DNA of 64,000 bases from Serratia symbiotica (Periphyllus acericola). GTDB taxonomy: Bacteria > Pseudomonadota > Gammaproteobacteria > Enterobacterales > Enterobacteriaceae. The stretch lies in the NCBI RefSeq assembly GCF_964019515.1, contig NZ_OZ026452.1, forward strand, positions 62,001-126,000, read 5' to 3'. Below, one piece after another: positions 10,115 through 20,052 of the stretch. The stretch's first letter is position 1. Each line of letters opens with the position of its first letter. The position numbers were made by a program, and so were the translations under genes. A model generated the notes under the pieces. It was given only the letters and a program-made list of their open reading frames with translations. It was not told where the DNA came from and searched no databases.

Positions 10115-10900
10115 ATGTTCAAGATTGACTACAATAGCTACCGTTCGGTAGCCAGCTTCAATCAACGCGTACGCTTTCTGGTGATGCATTATACGGCACA
10201 GAATTTTGTCAATTCCGTGAAATTTTTGACCGGCAAATCAGTTAGCGCCCATTATCTGGTACCCGATCCGACGGATACCAGCTACCAGGCTGCGGGTTTC
10301 AACGGCGTGCGCATCTTCAACTTGGTGGATGAGAATGAACGCGCCTGGCACGCTGGGGCCAGTAAGTGGGGTAACTGCAATAACCTCAACGACACATCGA
10401 TTGGTATCGAGATCGTTAACCTGGCGAGCGGCAATGGGGAATACATCACCTTCCCATACTTTAATCCACAGCAGATTGAAGCGGCAACCCAGCTCGCGCA
10501 AAACATCCTGCAACGCTATCCGTACATCACCCCGGTCAACGTGGTGGCACACTCCGATATCGCACTAGGTCGCAAGAGCGATCCTGGCCCGCAGTTCCCT
10601 TGGCGGCAGTTGTATCATGCAGGGGTAGGGGCCTGGTATGACGAAGCCACGAAGCAAAAGTACCAGCAAAACTATGGTAGCCATGGCCTGCCTGCACAGC
10701 AACAACTGCTGACGCTGTTCGCCAAATACGGTTACGATATCTCGGCTGCGACCGGTGCTGAAGGTTATCGCCAACTGGTACGTGCTTTCCAGTTACATTT
10801 CCGTCAGAAGAGATACGATGGTGTGATGGACGTAGAAACCGCTGCTATTCTGCGCGCCCTGTTAGATAAGTACGCTGCTGAAGGGCTTTATGGCGAATGA
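10115..10900 (+). CDS. N-acetylmuramoyl-L-alanine amidase, AmiD-like
   Basis: Zinc amidase of the Amidase_2 family that cuts the MurNAc-L-Ala bond of peptidoglycan or its fragments. The 261 residues hold the amidase fold (Zn ligands expected at His in VMHYTAQNF, about 25, and HSDIALGRKSDPGP, about 149-159, with NDTSIGIEI between) and a C-terminal peptidoglycan-binding domain (FAKYGYDIS...AFQLHFRQKRYDG). Unlike E. coli AmiD there is no lipoprotein signal, so a cytosolic, recycling role is likely unless an N-terminal extension was cut off by the IS. The start codon is 2 bases from the IS end, whose GGAAGGA serves as the ribosome site. Confidence 0.85.
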   Translation: MFKIDYNSYRSVASFNQRVRFLVMHYTAQNFVNSVKFLTGKSVSAHYLVPDPTDTSYQAAGFNGVRIFNLVDENERAWHAGASKWGNCNNLNDTSIGIEIVNLASGNGEYITFPYFNPQQIEAATQLAQNILQRYPYITPVNVVAHSDIALGRKSDPGPQFPWRQLYHAGVGAWYDEATKQKYQQNYGSHGLPAQQQLLTLFAKYGYDISAATGAEGYRQLVRAFQLHFRQKRYDGVMDVETAAILRALLDKYAAEGLYGE

Positions 10901-11065
10901 GGGACTCCTGATTCGCCTTTTCTCCTTGGACGGGTGGGTACAATCGGTAGGATAAGGCATTCAAGGTTGTGCCTGACCGCCTCAAAGCTGTATCGTTGTA
11001 CCACAGTGGCCGTGAGAAAATGAATCTGTATATGACTAAAGCAAGGGTATAAAAAGGGTATAAAG

Positions 11066-11341
11066 ATGGATAATTAAAATAAAGCGAGTTTTCAGAAAAT
11101 TCTGGAATTTGTGCGTATGTTACGACGTAAAAATAAGTTGCAACGCGAAATCGACGACAATGAAAAGAAAATTCGTGATAACCATAAGCGTGTACTGCTG
11201 CTTGACAACCTCAGTGAGTACATCAAGCCTGGTATGAATATGAGCATTGATGACATTCAGGCTATCATCGCCAGCATGCGCTGTGACTATGAAGAACGCG
11301 TTGATGACTACATCATCAAAAATGCCGATCTATCTATCTAA
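11066..11341 (+). pseudogene. tmaR: PTS regulator TmaR (YeeX), truncated at both ends
   Basis: Starting at the ATG at 11066 the third codon after Met is TAA (11075-11077), followed in the same frame by [22 protein letters not shown]...[16 protein letters not shown]...[17 protein letters not shown], clearly YeeX/TmaR. It then ends with Ile-stop, about 18 residues short of the 109-residue E. coli protein. Re-initiation at the GTG at 11111 could give 76 residues of the coiled-coil core. TmaR clusters PTS enzyme I at the cell pole; function here is probably lost. Confidence 0.85.
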
Positions 11342-11523
11342 AGAGTGCTGCTAACTTAATGAAATTAATTAATTGTTATTCATACTAATGTGTGCTTGGT
11401 ACGTTTTTTGGTACATACCCCACATCGAGAAGGGCGAGGCTTCCTAATCCGGCGTGGGGACTGATAAAGTGGTTGAACAAAAAAATGTTAAGCCTCGTAA
11501 AAAAATTTTAACAAGGTGTTTGG

Positions 11524-12774
11524 ATGAATGAACTGGAAAATATGTTTATAAAAGTGAAGTCTGACTGCGTCAAAAGAAACGCTTTCTTTGTAGCCTTCAT
11601 TATGTTAATAGTAATTTTACCCATTGGTTTCGTCAATGAAAAGTCGGCAAGAGTGGCTTTCTATTTATGCGGATATATTTCTATACTGGGAATTTTATTG
11701 GATTATAAAAATATTAAGTGGATCATCTTAAACAACAAGCAATTCTATCCTTTTTTAGCACTTTCAATACTTTTCTTTTCATGGTCTGTTATTTGTACAT
11801 TTCATGAATACCCAAAAAAATCCCAGGGAACATTGTTTACTCCAGCTAAGCGCTGGCTACTATCCTATATAATAAGTATTTTCCTAATTTCAAACCTCAA
11901 TAAAATCATATCTGATAGAAGAGTTTTTTCTAAACTTGCGTTTATTTCCTTATTTTCGTCATTTGTTATATCAAGCGGATATGGAATTATGCAAAGCTAT
12001 AATGGTATAGATAGAATCTTACTAGGTATTGACCGTGCCACATTGACAGCATATATTTATAGCGCACTATCATTGACTGTAATATCGATTCTTTCGAGGA
12101 TTGAAAAACCTTCATGCCGATGGCCTTTGCTAATTCCGTCATGGCTAATCTCGGTTTATGTTATAATTGCCACTGGAACCCGTTCCGCCACTTTAATTCA
12201 CACGCTCATATCTCTCAGCATTATTTTAAGTGCAGCATGGAAAAACAAAAGTGTATTATCAAAAACAATGTTTTTATTTTTTTTAATTGCTTTATTTTTT
12301 TCTGTTATTTGCATAAATAAAACCACGATACAACATCAAGCCGAAATGGTAGTAAAAGAGATATTTAGCTACTCTCACGGTAATGATCACACCTCCCTCG
12401 GTTCTCGTTTTACACTATGGAAGACAGGACTGATTGCATTCCACGAACAGCCATTTGGACAAACTCAATTACATAGAAATAGGATAATAAAGGACTATCT
12501 TAACAGTGTAAACCCTAATTCTTTTGCTCTAGAATATATTGACGTACACTTACATAATGAGCTTATACAGTATATTTCAATTTTCGGAATTTTTGGTGCT
12601 GTAATTTTGCTTTACTTCTATATCTCATTAATTTTTAAATTTTTTCTAAAAAAATCTATGGTTTTAATTGTAGTAACAGCTTTACTTTATGGTTTAACCG
12701 ACTTACTCTTAACTTCTATCGAGTATATTACTCTATTTTCAGCACTGTTCATCCTAAATAATATTTACAGATAA
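11524..12774 (+). CDS. O-antigen ligase/polymerase-like membrane protein
   Basis: A 416-residue multi-spanning protein with about ten hydrophobic segments. A large periplasmic loop between about 270 and 345 contains the Wzy_C-type features GSRFTLWKTGLIAF and VHLHNELIQYISIFG, whose His-Asn pair is typical of WaaL ligases. WaaL joins O-antigen to lipid A-core at the periplasmic face. The gene is visibly AT-rich compared with neighbours, as usual for surface-polysaccharide genes. A glycosyltransferase remnant follows 11 bases downstream, supporting an LPS locus. WaaL versus Wzy cannot be settled from sequence alone. Confidence 0.72.
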   Translation: MNELENMFIKVKSDCVKRNAFFVAFIMLIVILPIGFVNEKSARVAFYLCGYISILGILLDYKNIKWIILNNKQFYPFLALSILFFSWSVICTFHEYPKKSQGTLFTPAKRWLLSYIISIFLISNLNKIISDRRVFSKLAFISLFSSFVISSGYGIMQSYNGIDRILLGIDRATLTAYIYSALSLTVISILSRIEKPSCRWPLLIPSWLISVYVIIATGTRSATLIHTLISLSIILSAAWKNKSVLSKTMFLFFLIALFFSVICINKTTIQHQAEMVVKEIFSYSHGNDHTSLGSRFTLWKTGLIAFHEQPFGQTQLHRNRIIKDYLNSVNPNSFALEYIDVHLHNELIQYISIFGIFGAVILLYFYISLIFKFFLKKSMVLIVVTALLYGLTDLLLTSIEYITLFSALFILNNIYR

Positions 12775-12785
12775 AGGAATGGAAT

Positions 12786-12944
12786 ATGGAATCCAAAAAA
12801 CTTAACTCCATAATAAAAATTTATATCATCAACCTTCCTGAGCATAAAGATAGATTGGAACTCATGACTAAATAAATGGAGAATTTGGATATTCCATTTG
12901 GGATAATTGTAGGTTTCAATGGGGAAAAAATTAAAGATGCAGAT
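12786..12944 (+). pseudogene. Glycosyltransferase family 25 (LPS) fragment
   Basis: The frame reads KIYIINLPEHKDRLELMTK, the N-terminal signature of GT25 LPS glycosyltransferases, then TAA (12873-12875, probably from CAA), then MENLDIPFGIIVGFNG in the same frame. The element at 12945 removes the rest. It follows the ligase-like gene closely and was probably in its operon. Confidence 0.75.
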
Positions 12945-13732
12945 GGCGTTGTTGAATAAATCGAACTTTTGGCCAGGACGAGGATCAGATCACTCTCCTT
13001 CTGTCAACATAAAGTGCCGTTGAATTGCCCGGACGACACCTGCATCAGTAAGCGGGCGAAGTCCGGCCATGTCCCGTTTAAAACCCCAACGCCGGGTGAA
13101 ATTGCGCACCTCGTTATCGACTCTAGCGGGCTCAACGTGTTGGGTGAAGGGGAGTGGATGGCAAAAAAACACGGTCAGGAAAAACGGCGTATCTGGCGAA
13201 AACTGCATTTGGCCGTAGATACAGCAACACATGAGGTCATCTGTGCTGACCTTTCCTTGAGCAATGTCACCGATACCGAAGCCTTCCCAGGTCTCATCCG
13301 TCAGAGGTACCGTAAAATCAAAGTCGCCTCAGCGGATCGGGCTTAGGATACGCGAGTGTGTGATGATGAGTTAAGGGGCAAGAAGCTCAAGGCGTTAATA
13401 CCGCCCAGCAGCGGAGCCGGTTATTGGTCGGCAGACTATGCAGAGCAAAATCAAGCGGTGGTGAACTAGCGCGTTACCGGAGACAACACACGGTGGATAT
13501 GATAGGCTACCACCGACGTTCGATAGCGGCAACAGCGAGGTACAGAGTAAAGCAGCTATTTGTTGGTCACCTGTCGCTGCGAGATTATGATGGGCAAGTT
13601 GCAGAGGCGCTGGCCATGATATGTTCACTAAACAAGATGCCGCTCGCCGGTATGCCAGAAAGTGTACGCCTTGCCTGAAAGATGCCCATTCACGGGACTC
13701 TTTATTCCAAATCCGATTTATTCAACAACGCC
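12945..13732 (+). mobile_element. IS903-like element, copy C, internally deleted
   Basis: Both ends are intact (GGCGTTGTTGAATAAATC and its complement). The element is 788 bp because about 270 bp of the 5' transposase region are deleted at 13015. The flanking 9-mers (gatgcagat, taaaaaaac) differ. Confidence 0.9.
13013..13678 (+). pseudogene. IS903-like transposase, copy C
   Basis: The N-terminal third is deleted. The rest carries the shared TAG at 13344-13346, a second TAG (gtgaactagcg, near 13467), a small deletion near 13497 and the Glu-to-Ala change (YHRRSIAATA). Copy D carries the same second TAG and deletion, so C and D are sister copies. Confidence 0.85.
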
Positions 13733-14045
13733 TAAAAAAACATCTAAATGGTATGTTGAAGTTCACCCTAAGTAAAATTACATTTTTAATAAAAATGTAT
13801 TATATTTTTTGGTGCAGTGCAATAGGTGCGGTGCAATATTTGTGTGATTCGATGCAATACAGGGGCTTAAGAAATCAAAGCTTGCAAAAGAGGCCTCTCA
13901 GATGGTAAAGATTTATACTGCGTCACACTAAAATGGCAGGTGAAGCATTCATTGCATTAACATAAGCCTGTATCAAATAATTAAGTATTCTCTTCGTTGC
14001 ACGGTGGTTAAATGTGGGGAAGAGAGTCTCTAAGGAATTTTGGTT
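13733..14045. other. AT-rich gene-free stretch before gltP
   Basis: No frame with recognisable homology. The first bases translate as SKWYVEVHPK-stop, perhaps the tail of a gene cut by IS copy C. The AAGGA ribosome site of gltP lies at 14031-14035. Confidence 0.4.
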
Positions 14046-15356
14046 ATGAAAAATGTAAAAATTAGCCTTGCATGGCAAATACTGATAGCGTTGGTGTTAG
14101 GTATTATTGTCGGTGCGATATTGCATAATCAGGCCGAGTCGCGTGAGTGGTTGGTCAGCAATATTCTCAGCCCTGCAGGCGATATTTTTATTCGTCTGAT
14201 TAAAATGATTGTCGTGCCGATTGTTATTTCCACGTTGATCGTCGGCATTGCTGGGGTAGGAGATGCGAAGAAGTTAGGGCGCATCGGATTAAAAACGATT
14301 ATATATTTCGAAGTGATCACCACGATCGCCATAGTGGTAGGATTAACACTGGCCAATTTTTTTCAACCCGGTCACGGCATCGATATGTCGACGCTGACCA
14401 CAGTGGATATCCCGCAGTACGAGAAAACCACCGAGCATGTGCAGAGTGGTTCGCATAGTCTGGTGGTCACCATCCTGTCGTTGATCCCGTCTAACATCTT
14501 CTCATCAATGGTCAACGGGGACATACTGCCGCTCATCTTCTTCTCGGTGTTATTTGGCCTAGGGTTGTCTTCATTGCCGAAGGAAACCAAAGACCCGTTC
14601 CTGAAGATGTTTAAAGCGGTTTCAGAGAGCATGTTCAAGGTCACCCACATGGTTATGCTTTACGCGCCAATCGGGGTGTTTGGCTTAATCTCGGTGACGG
14701 TGGCGAACTTCGGCTTCACCTCGCTGTTGCCGTTGGCTAAATTGGTGCTCCTGGTGTATTTCGCCCTCGCCTTTTTTGCTTTCGTGATATTGGGCGTAGT
14801 CGCGCGTTTATGCAACCTACGCATCTGGATGCTGATCCGCATTCTGAAGGATGAATTGATCCTAGCCTACTCTACCGCCAGTTCAGAAACGGTGCTGCCG
14901 CGCATCATTGAAAAGATGGAGGCTTATGGCGCGCCTAAGTCGATCGTCAGCTTTGTGGTGCCTACCGGATATTCCTTCAACCTGGACGGATCAACCCTGT
15001 ATCAAAGCATTACCGCTATCTTTATTGCACAGCTGTATGGGATTGAGCTGTCGCTGGGCCATGAAATCATCTTGGTACTGACCTTGATGGTAACCTCAAA
15101 GGGTATTGCGGGTGTACCTGGCGTTTCCTTTGTGGTATTGTTTGCCACATTAGGCAGCGTTGGTATCCCGTTGGAAGGGCTGGCGTTTATCGCTGGTGTT
15201 GACCGTATCCTCGATATGGCGCGTACCGCTTTAAACGTGGTGGGTAACGCATTGGCGGCGCTGGTCATTGCTAAGTGGGAGCACCAGTTCGATCGCAAGA
15301 AGGCGCTGGCTTATGAGCAGGAACTCCTCTCAGATAAAGCTAAATCGGCCAGTTAG
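14046..15356 (+). CDS. gltP: Proton/glutamate-aspartate symporter
   Basis: Inner-membrane carrier that imports glutamate and aspartate with protons (dicarboxylate/amino acid:cation symporter family). The ATG at 14046 gives MKNVKISLAWQIL, aligned with E. coli GltP, and 436 residues against 437. The family signature is complete: LAYSTASSETVLPRI (re-entrant loop 1), VPTGYSFNLDGSTLYQS and SKGIAGVPGVSFVVL, followed by the substrate-binding DRILDMARTALNVVGN. The frame is open throughout. In a plant-sap insect host glutamate import could serve nitrogen supply, which is inference. Confidence 0.95.
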   Translation: MKNVKISLAWQILIALVLGIIVGAILHNQAESREWLVSNILSPAGDIFIRLIKMIVVPIVISTLIVGIAGVGDAKKLGRIGLKTIIYFEVITTIAIVVGLTLANFFQPGHGIDMSTLTTVDIPQYEKTTEHVQSGSHSLVVTILSLIPSNIFSSMVNGDILPLIFFSVLFGLGLSSLPKETKDPFLKMFKAVSESMFKVTHMVMLYAPIGVFGLISVTVANFGFTSLLPLAKLVLLVYFALAFFAFVILGVVARLCNLRIWMLIRILKDELILAYSTASSETVLPRIIEKMEAYGAPKSIVSFVVPTGYSFNLDGSTLYQSITAIFIAQLYGIELSLGHEIILVLTLMVTSKGIAGVPGVSFVVLFATLGSVGIPLEGLAFIAGVDRILDMARTALNVVGNALAALVIAKWEHQFDRKKALAYEQELLSDKAKSAS

Positions 15357-15368
15357 CCTTAATCCGCG

Positions 15369-15400
15369 AACGCCACCAGCCTCACTCTGGGGGCGTTTTG
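15369..15400 (+). terminator. Rho-independent terminator after gltP
   Basis: AACGCC and GGCGTT pair across a 17-base loop, followed by TTTTG, 13 bases past the gltP stop. Confidence 0.65.
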
Positions 15401-15478
15401 TTATCCGCTATTCCCTCATTGAAAACTGAGCGGAGGTCGGCATGAAAAGGGGTAATGCCTCTTTTCGTTGGTTTATGG

Positions 15479-17584
15479 CTATGAGACAGGCCAGTTAATG
15501 CTAAGGTAATATGTTCGGCCCGGTTCGTTGTAGGTAGCCACACCTGCACCGGCAATGTTAATTAAGCCGGTTGTTAGGTTACCGGTGTTCTGCGCGTTGC
15601 CGGCGCGGAACTGGCGTTTGTCGAACAGTTTCTCGATCCCTGCGGTGACGCTGACGTTTTCAGTCAGGTTATAGCTGGCGCTGGCCCCCCACAATTGCGT
15701 AAGGGCTGACTTCGCGTTTTTCAGATCCAGTAAGTGGGTTTGCCCTGATAATTGTACTTTTTAGGCTTTTGCCGACAGTACCAAGTCAGAGTAGATTGTA
15801 TCAACAAATTCTCGGTGGCCTGCCAGCTCAGGGTCGAGTTGATGGTGAACTTGGAGATCACCGAGAGGTAATAGCCGGTGCTCTTGTTCTAGTTTTCGAT
15901 CATGTAGGTGGCGTTGTTGCTCCAGGAGACGCTCTCGCTAACAGGCACGTTCAGCGTACCTTCCAGACCTTGAACTACCCCGCTTTCAGATTGTCGTTGC
16001 CAATCAGGTAACAGCCATTGACGATATCGCTGCCCACGCAACCTTTGCCTTGGCTGTACAGCAAATAATTTTTGTTGGTCTGGAATAGGTTAGGTGTCTT
16101 ATAGGTGCGGGCGATGCCCATTTTCTGGGTGAAGTTGTCGCCCACTTCCTGCGATAAGTTCAGTTATGGACTCCAGTTCTTACAAGCCTTGGAGTGCACA
16201 TCGTAACGCAGGCCCGGCGTCAACATAGTACTGTCGATCAGTTCCAGATTGTCTTCGGCGAACAGCGAGAAGACATGAGCAGAAGCATAAGGGCTACGAG
16301 TGCCGGTCTCTCGGCTGGGTAAAGTTCCTCCCCCAGCTTTTGACTGGCTGACGATGTATCTTTCATATGCTGCTGGTTCCACTAGGTACCCAGAGCAGCG
16401 GTTTGTGTTACGCCGAGTTCGAGCGGTATATTGACTTCACTGTGTGCTAGGAAACTGTCCAGTTTAGTGGTCATGAAACCAGGATCTTTGAGATTAAAGA
16501 TGCCCTCGGTGCCACCGGCCAACCCTTCGTTCAGGCCGGTATTGCGGGTGTGCTCAAATTGCACGTAGTTGTTGGTGCTGATGCCATTGTCTCCGGCACC
16601 GTGGTAGTTCAAACCGCAGTTTTCGCGATAAATGCGGTTGGTCTCTTTACCGTAGTTACTTTGCACCAGCGCATTGGTGTTGGTGTTCTGGGTATCCCCG
16701 GCAACAAATTGCCCTGGCGGCCATAGGCATATTCGAATCCAGCGACTGCAAATGGGCTAAGTCCCAGTGAAGCAGTGCATCAATGTTTTTATCGATGACG
16801 CCTGCGTGCCCGGCGGGAATACTATTGATATGGGTAGATGCACGTTCAGATTTATAGGGTGCATTGATATCCCATGCATCGGCCTGCCTTTTGCTCTAGC
16901 CGCCAAACAGACGGAAACTCAATTAATCACTCAATGGGCCGGATAGGCTGAAGTCGGTGTGCTTAGCGGCACCTTCCTGCTTATGCTGGGGTAGGTTGAA
17001 ATAGCCGTTCAGCGTACCATGTAATGCGTTGCTGGTCTTCTTGATGATGATATTGATCACGCCGCCAGCAGCACCAGTGCCGTAACGCTCTGCTGCGGGG
17101 CTGCGCAGCACATCAATGCGTTCGATCATTTTAGGCGATACCCAGGCGGTATCACCGCGTGTATCATGCTCTCCGCGCCAGCCTTGACGCACCGAGTTGC
17201 GGCTAGAGGCGGGTTTTCCGTCGATCAGGATAAAGGTATTTTCTGGCCTCATGCCGCGAATATCGATCTGGCGGTTGTTGCCACGTTGGCCACTGGTGGC
17301 GTTGCCCGTCAGGTTAACCCCTAGCATGGTGCGGATCAATTCGTTAATATCACGCGCTGGCGGGCGTTTCTTTATGTCTTCTGCGGTGATGGTGGCAACC
17401 CCTGGTGCCTGCAAGTTCTGCCTGGTAGCGGTCACCACGATGGTGTCTTCCACTCGTAGTAATAGGTATTTTCTTCGGTGGTGGTGGTGTCTGTCTGTCT
17501 GCTGCGTGGCGTTGGCCATCGCTGATGTTAGCCCTAACCCAAAATGATAGTGGCTAAAGAATAACGAGATAATGTGCTGTTCAT
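15479..17584 (-). pseudogene. fepA: Ferric enterobactin receptor, heavily degraded
   Basis: Fragments on the minus strand match FepA in order: plug domain EDTIVVTATRQNLQAPGVATI, TSGQRGNNRQIDIRG (TonB-receptor signature), GWRGEHDTRGDTAWV, AAERYGTGAAGGVINI; barrel YVQFEHTRN, GLAGGTEGIFN, SLFAEDNLELIDSTM, and the C-terminal NEPGRTYYLSINW with a terminal aromatic region. Several stops and frameshifts interrupt it, including a frameshift in the signal peptide. FepA would import ferric enterobactin with TonB. It diverges from fes across a Fur-like box. Confidence 0.92.
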
Positions 17585-17763
17585 TGGTGTGTCCTACGTT
17601 GCTGCTATAACCCGCGCTAAGCGGGAAGAGTAGTTGTAGTTATTGCGTGGTTGAGGCATTAAAAAACCAGCCGCGGCAGGGGATATAACCTTATGTATCT
17701 AGCATCCCTCGCCATTGTGCAATTTCTGCACAGCTTCCAAGGCTAATACAATATTATAAATGC

Positions 17764-17784
17764 GAATAATGATCAATATTATTC
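17764..17784. promoter_or_regulatory. Fur box relic between fepA and fes
   Basis: GAATAAT and ATTATTC form perfect 7-base arms around GATCAAT, closely like the Fur consensus GATAATGATAATCATTATC. It lies in the divergent fepA/fes promoter region, where Fur acts in E. coli. Both target genes are dead. Confidence 0.65.
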
Positions 17785-17882
17785 TTCTCATTGCGTTACA
17801 TTGCGTCTAGGCTAGTTCTCCTAATCGTTACGGATAAGACCAATGTTTATCTGAACCGCCAACGACAAAATAGACAGGTATT

Positions 17883-18966
17883 GTGAATATAGAAAGCAGC
17901 AAATTATTGGCCAGCCCCCGTGCCGGTAGCCCCGGCTGGTGGTTGCAAGTGGTTCGTCGCGGCACCCCGTGGATGGAACCAGCGGAGAATAACCGATGAC
18001 GAGTGACGTTTTTCTGGCGTGATCCCTAGGGATGCGAGTTAACTTCAAACTGCCAGCGGATATGGGTGCACATTAACTGCCTGACTAACCATCATCAGCC
18101 GAATCCACAACAGGGCTTGCAACGTCTGAATGGTACCGACGTCTGGTATTTGCAGACAGAGCTGAATGGTGACTAGCGTAGCAGTTACTGTTTTATTCCC
18201 TGCTTTGATGAGTGTCTGCCAGAGCTCAGCGGCGATGACGCCGACTGCAACATGCACAACATGCGCCACTGGTGGTATCAGGTGTTTGCCAGCACCACGC
18301 ATGATCTACTCAATCCTCGCCGTGCTTGGTCGGGTACTAGCGGCCACTTTCTCTCCGGCCTGCATCTGCCGGAAGCGCAGCCACAGCCTGAATGGAGCGC
18401 ATTCGATGAGTATGAGATCACCAGCGGGGCGTTGTACGCCAGCACCGCCATAGCACGTCAGCAACATCATAACTTGGCGCAATGAGCGGCTGGGCAACAG
18501 CCGCAACGTCTGGATCTATTGGATCTATACCACCGGTGATAGCCAGCCAACCAAACGCCCACTAGCTATTCTGCTCGATGGGCAATTCTGGGCGCAGCAG
18601 ATACCGGTGAGGGAACCGCTGATGCAACTGACACGCGGGGGCGAGTTGCCGCAAGCGGTATATGTGCTGATCGATATTATCGATCTGAAGCAGCGTGCGC
18701 GCGAACTGACCTGCAAGAATATTTCTGGTTGGCAGTACAGGAAGAACTGATGCCTCAGGTGGCCGAACGGGCGTCATACAGCGACAGCCCCGCCAGCATA
18801 GTAGTAGCGGGGCAGAGCTTCGGTGGGCAGTCTTCCCTGTATGCCGGGTTGCGTTGGCCACAGCGCGACATGCTACAGCATCCGACCATGCCGGACGATG
18901 CTGGTTGGTTGATACAACATGGTTTGGGTCATTCAGGTGCGCTGAAAGTGTTTATAGAAGCTGGCT
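17883..18966 (+). pseudogene. fes: Enterochelin esterase, degraded and truncated
   Basis: Scattered frames match Fes: SPGWW, VTFFWRDP, the LQRLNGTDVW segment, YCFIP, PEWSAFDEYEITSG, IYTTGDSQPTKRPLAILLDGQFW, YVLIDIIDLKQRARELTC, and the esterase nucleophile elbow VVAGQSFGGQSSLYAGLRWP. Numerous stops and shifts break it, and IS copy D removes the C-terminal part after KVFIEAGW, including the catalytic His. Fes would hydrolyse ferric enterobactin to free iron. Confidence 0.88.
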
Positions 18967-20017
18967 GGCGTTTTTGAATAAATCGGATTTGGAATAAAGA
19001 GTCCCCTGAATGGGCATCTTTCAGGCAAGGCGTACACTTTCTGGCATACCGGCGAGCGGCATCTTGTTTAGTGAACATATCATGGCCAGCGCCTCTGCAA
19101 CTTGCCCATCATAATCTCGCAGCGACAGGTGACCAACAAATAGCTGCTTTACTCTGTACCTCGCTGTTGCCGCTATCGAACGTCGGTGGTAGCCTATCAT
19201 ATCCACCGTGTGTTGTCTCCGGTAACGCGCTAGTTCACCACCGCTTGATTTTGCTCTGCATAGTCTGCCGACCAATAACCGGCTCCGCTGCTGGGCGGTA
19301 TTAACGCCTTGAGCTTCTTGCCCCTTAACTCATCATCACACACTCGCGTATCCTAAGCCCGATCCGCTGAGGCGACTTTGATTTTACGGTACCTCTGACG
19401 GATGAGACCTGGGAAGGCTGCGGTATCGGTGACATTGCTCAAGGAAAGGTCAGCACAGATGACCTCATGTGTTGCTGTATCTACGGCCAAATGCAGTTTT
19501 CGCCAGATACGCCGTTTTTCCTGACCGTGTTTTTTTACCTTACACTCGTCTTCACCCAACACGTTGAGCCCGTTAGAGTCGATAACGAGGTGCGCAATTT
19601 CACCCAGCGTTGGGGTTTTAAACGGGACATGGCCGGACTTTGCCCGCTTACTGATGCAGGTGTCGTCCGGGCAGTTCAACGGTACTTTAATCAGTGTGAC
19701 AATGGAGTCGACGAAGCCCTGGAGGGCGCGAAGTGTCAGGCCGAAAATCCGTTTCAGCATCAATACGCTGGTGATTGCCATATCAGAATAATGTGGTGGG
19801 CGACCACGCAGAGAAGGTTTTGCCTCTTAGTACCAGGCGTGAAGTGCCGTTTCATCCCCCCAGCAAGTGAGTGAATCCCGAGTGATAAGGGCGTTTTTGT
19901 AAGCCTTCCAGTTGGTGATGTTGAACTTTTGCTGGGCCACGGAATGTCGCTATGTTGACAGAAGGAGAGTAATCTGATCCTCGTCCCGGCAAAAAGTTCG
20001 ATTTATTCAACAACGCC
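18967..20017 (-). mobile_element. IS903-like element, copy D, reversed
   Basis: Full-length (1051 bp) copy in the opposite orientation to all others. One end reads GGCGTTTTTGAATAAATC (one base changed), the other is canonical. Flanking 9-mers (aagctggct, aagaatagg) differ. An inverted copy can support inversion of the intervening chromosome by recombination with copies A-C or E-H. Confidence 0.9.
19021..19940 (-). pseudogene. IS903-like transposase, copy D
   Basis: From the GTG at 19940 (minus) the frame keeps HLVIDSNGLNV (first Asp) and stops at the shared TAG (complement of 19353-19355). The C-terminal part has the same extra TAG and small deletion as copy C and the Glu-to-Ala change. Confidence 0.85.
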
Positions 20018-20052
20018 AAGAATAGGCTCTCATTCCACTATTGGGGCAAGGC

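Noticed and set aside
17197..17547. 116-codon plus-strand frame across the fepA plug region
   Set aside because: The minus strand encodes the TonB-receptor plug; the plus frame is a shadow.
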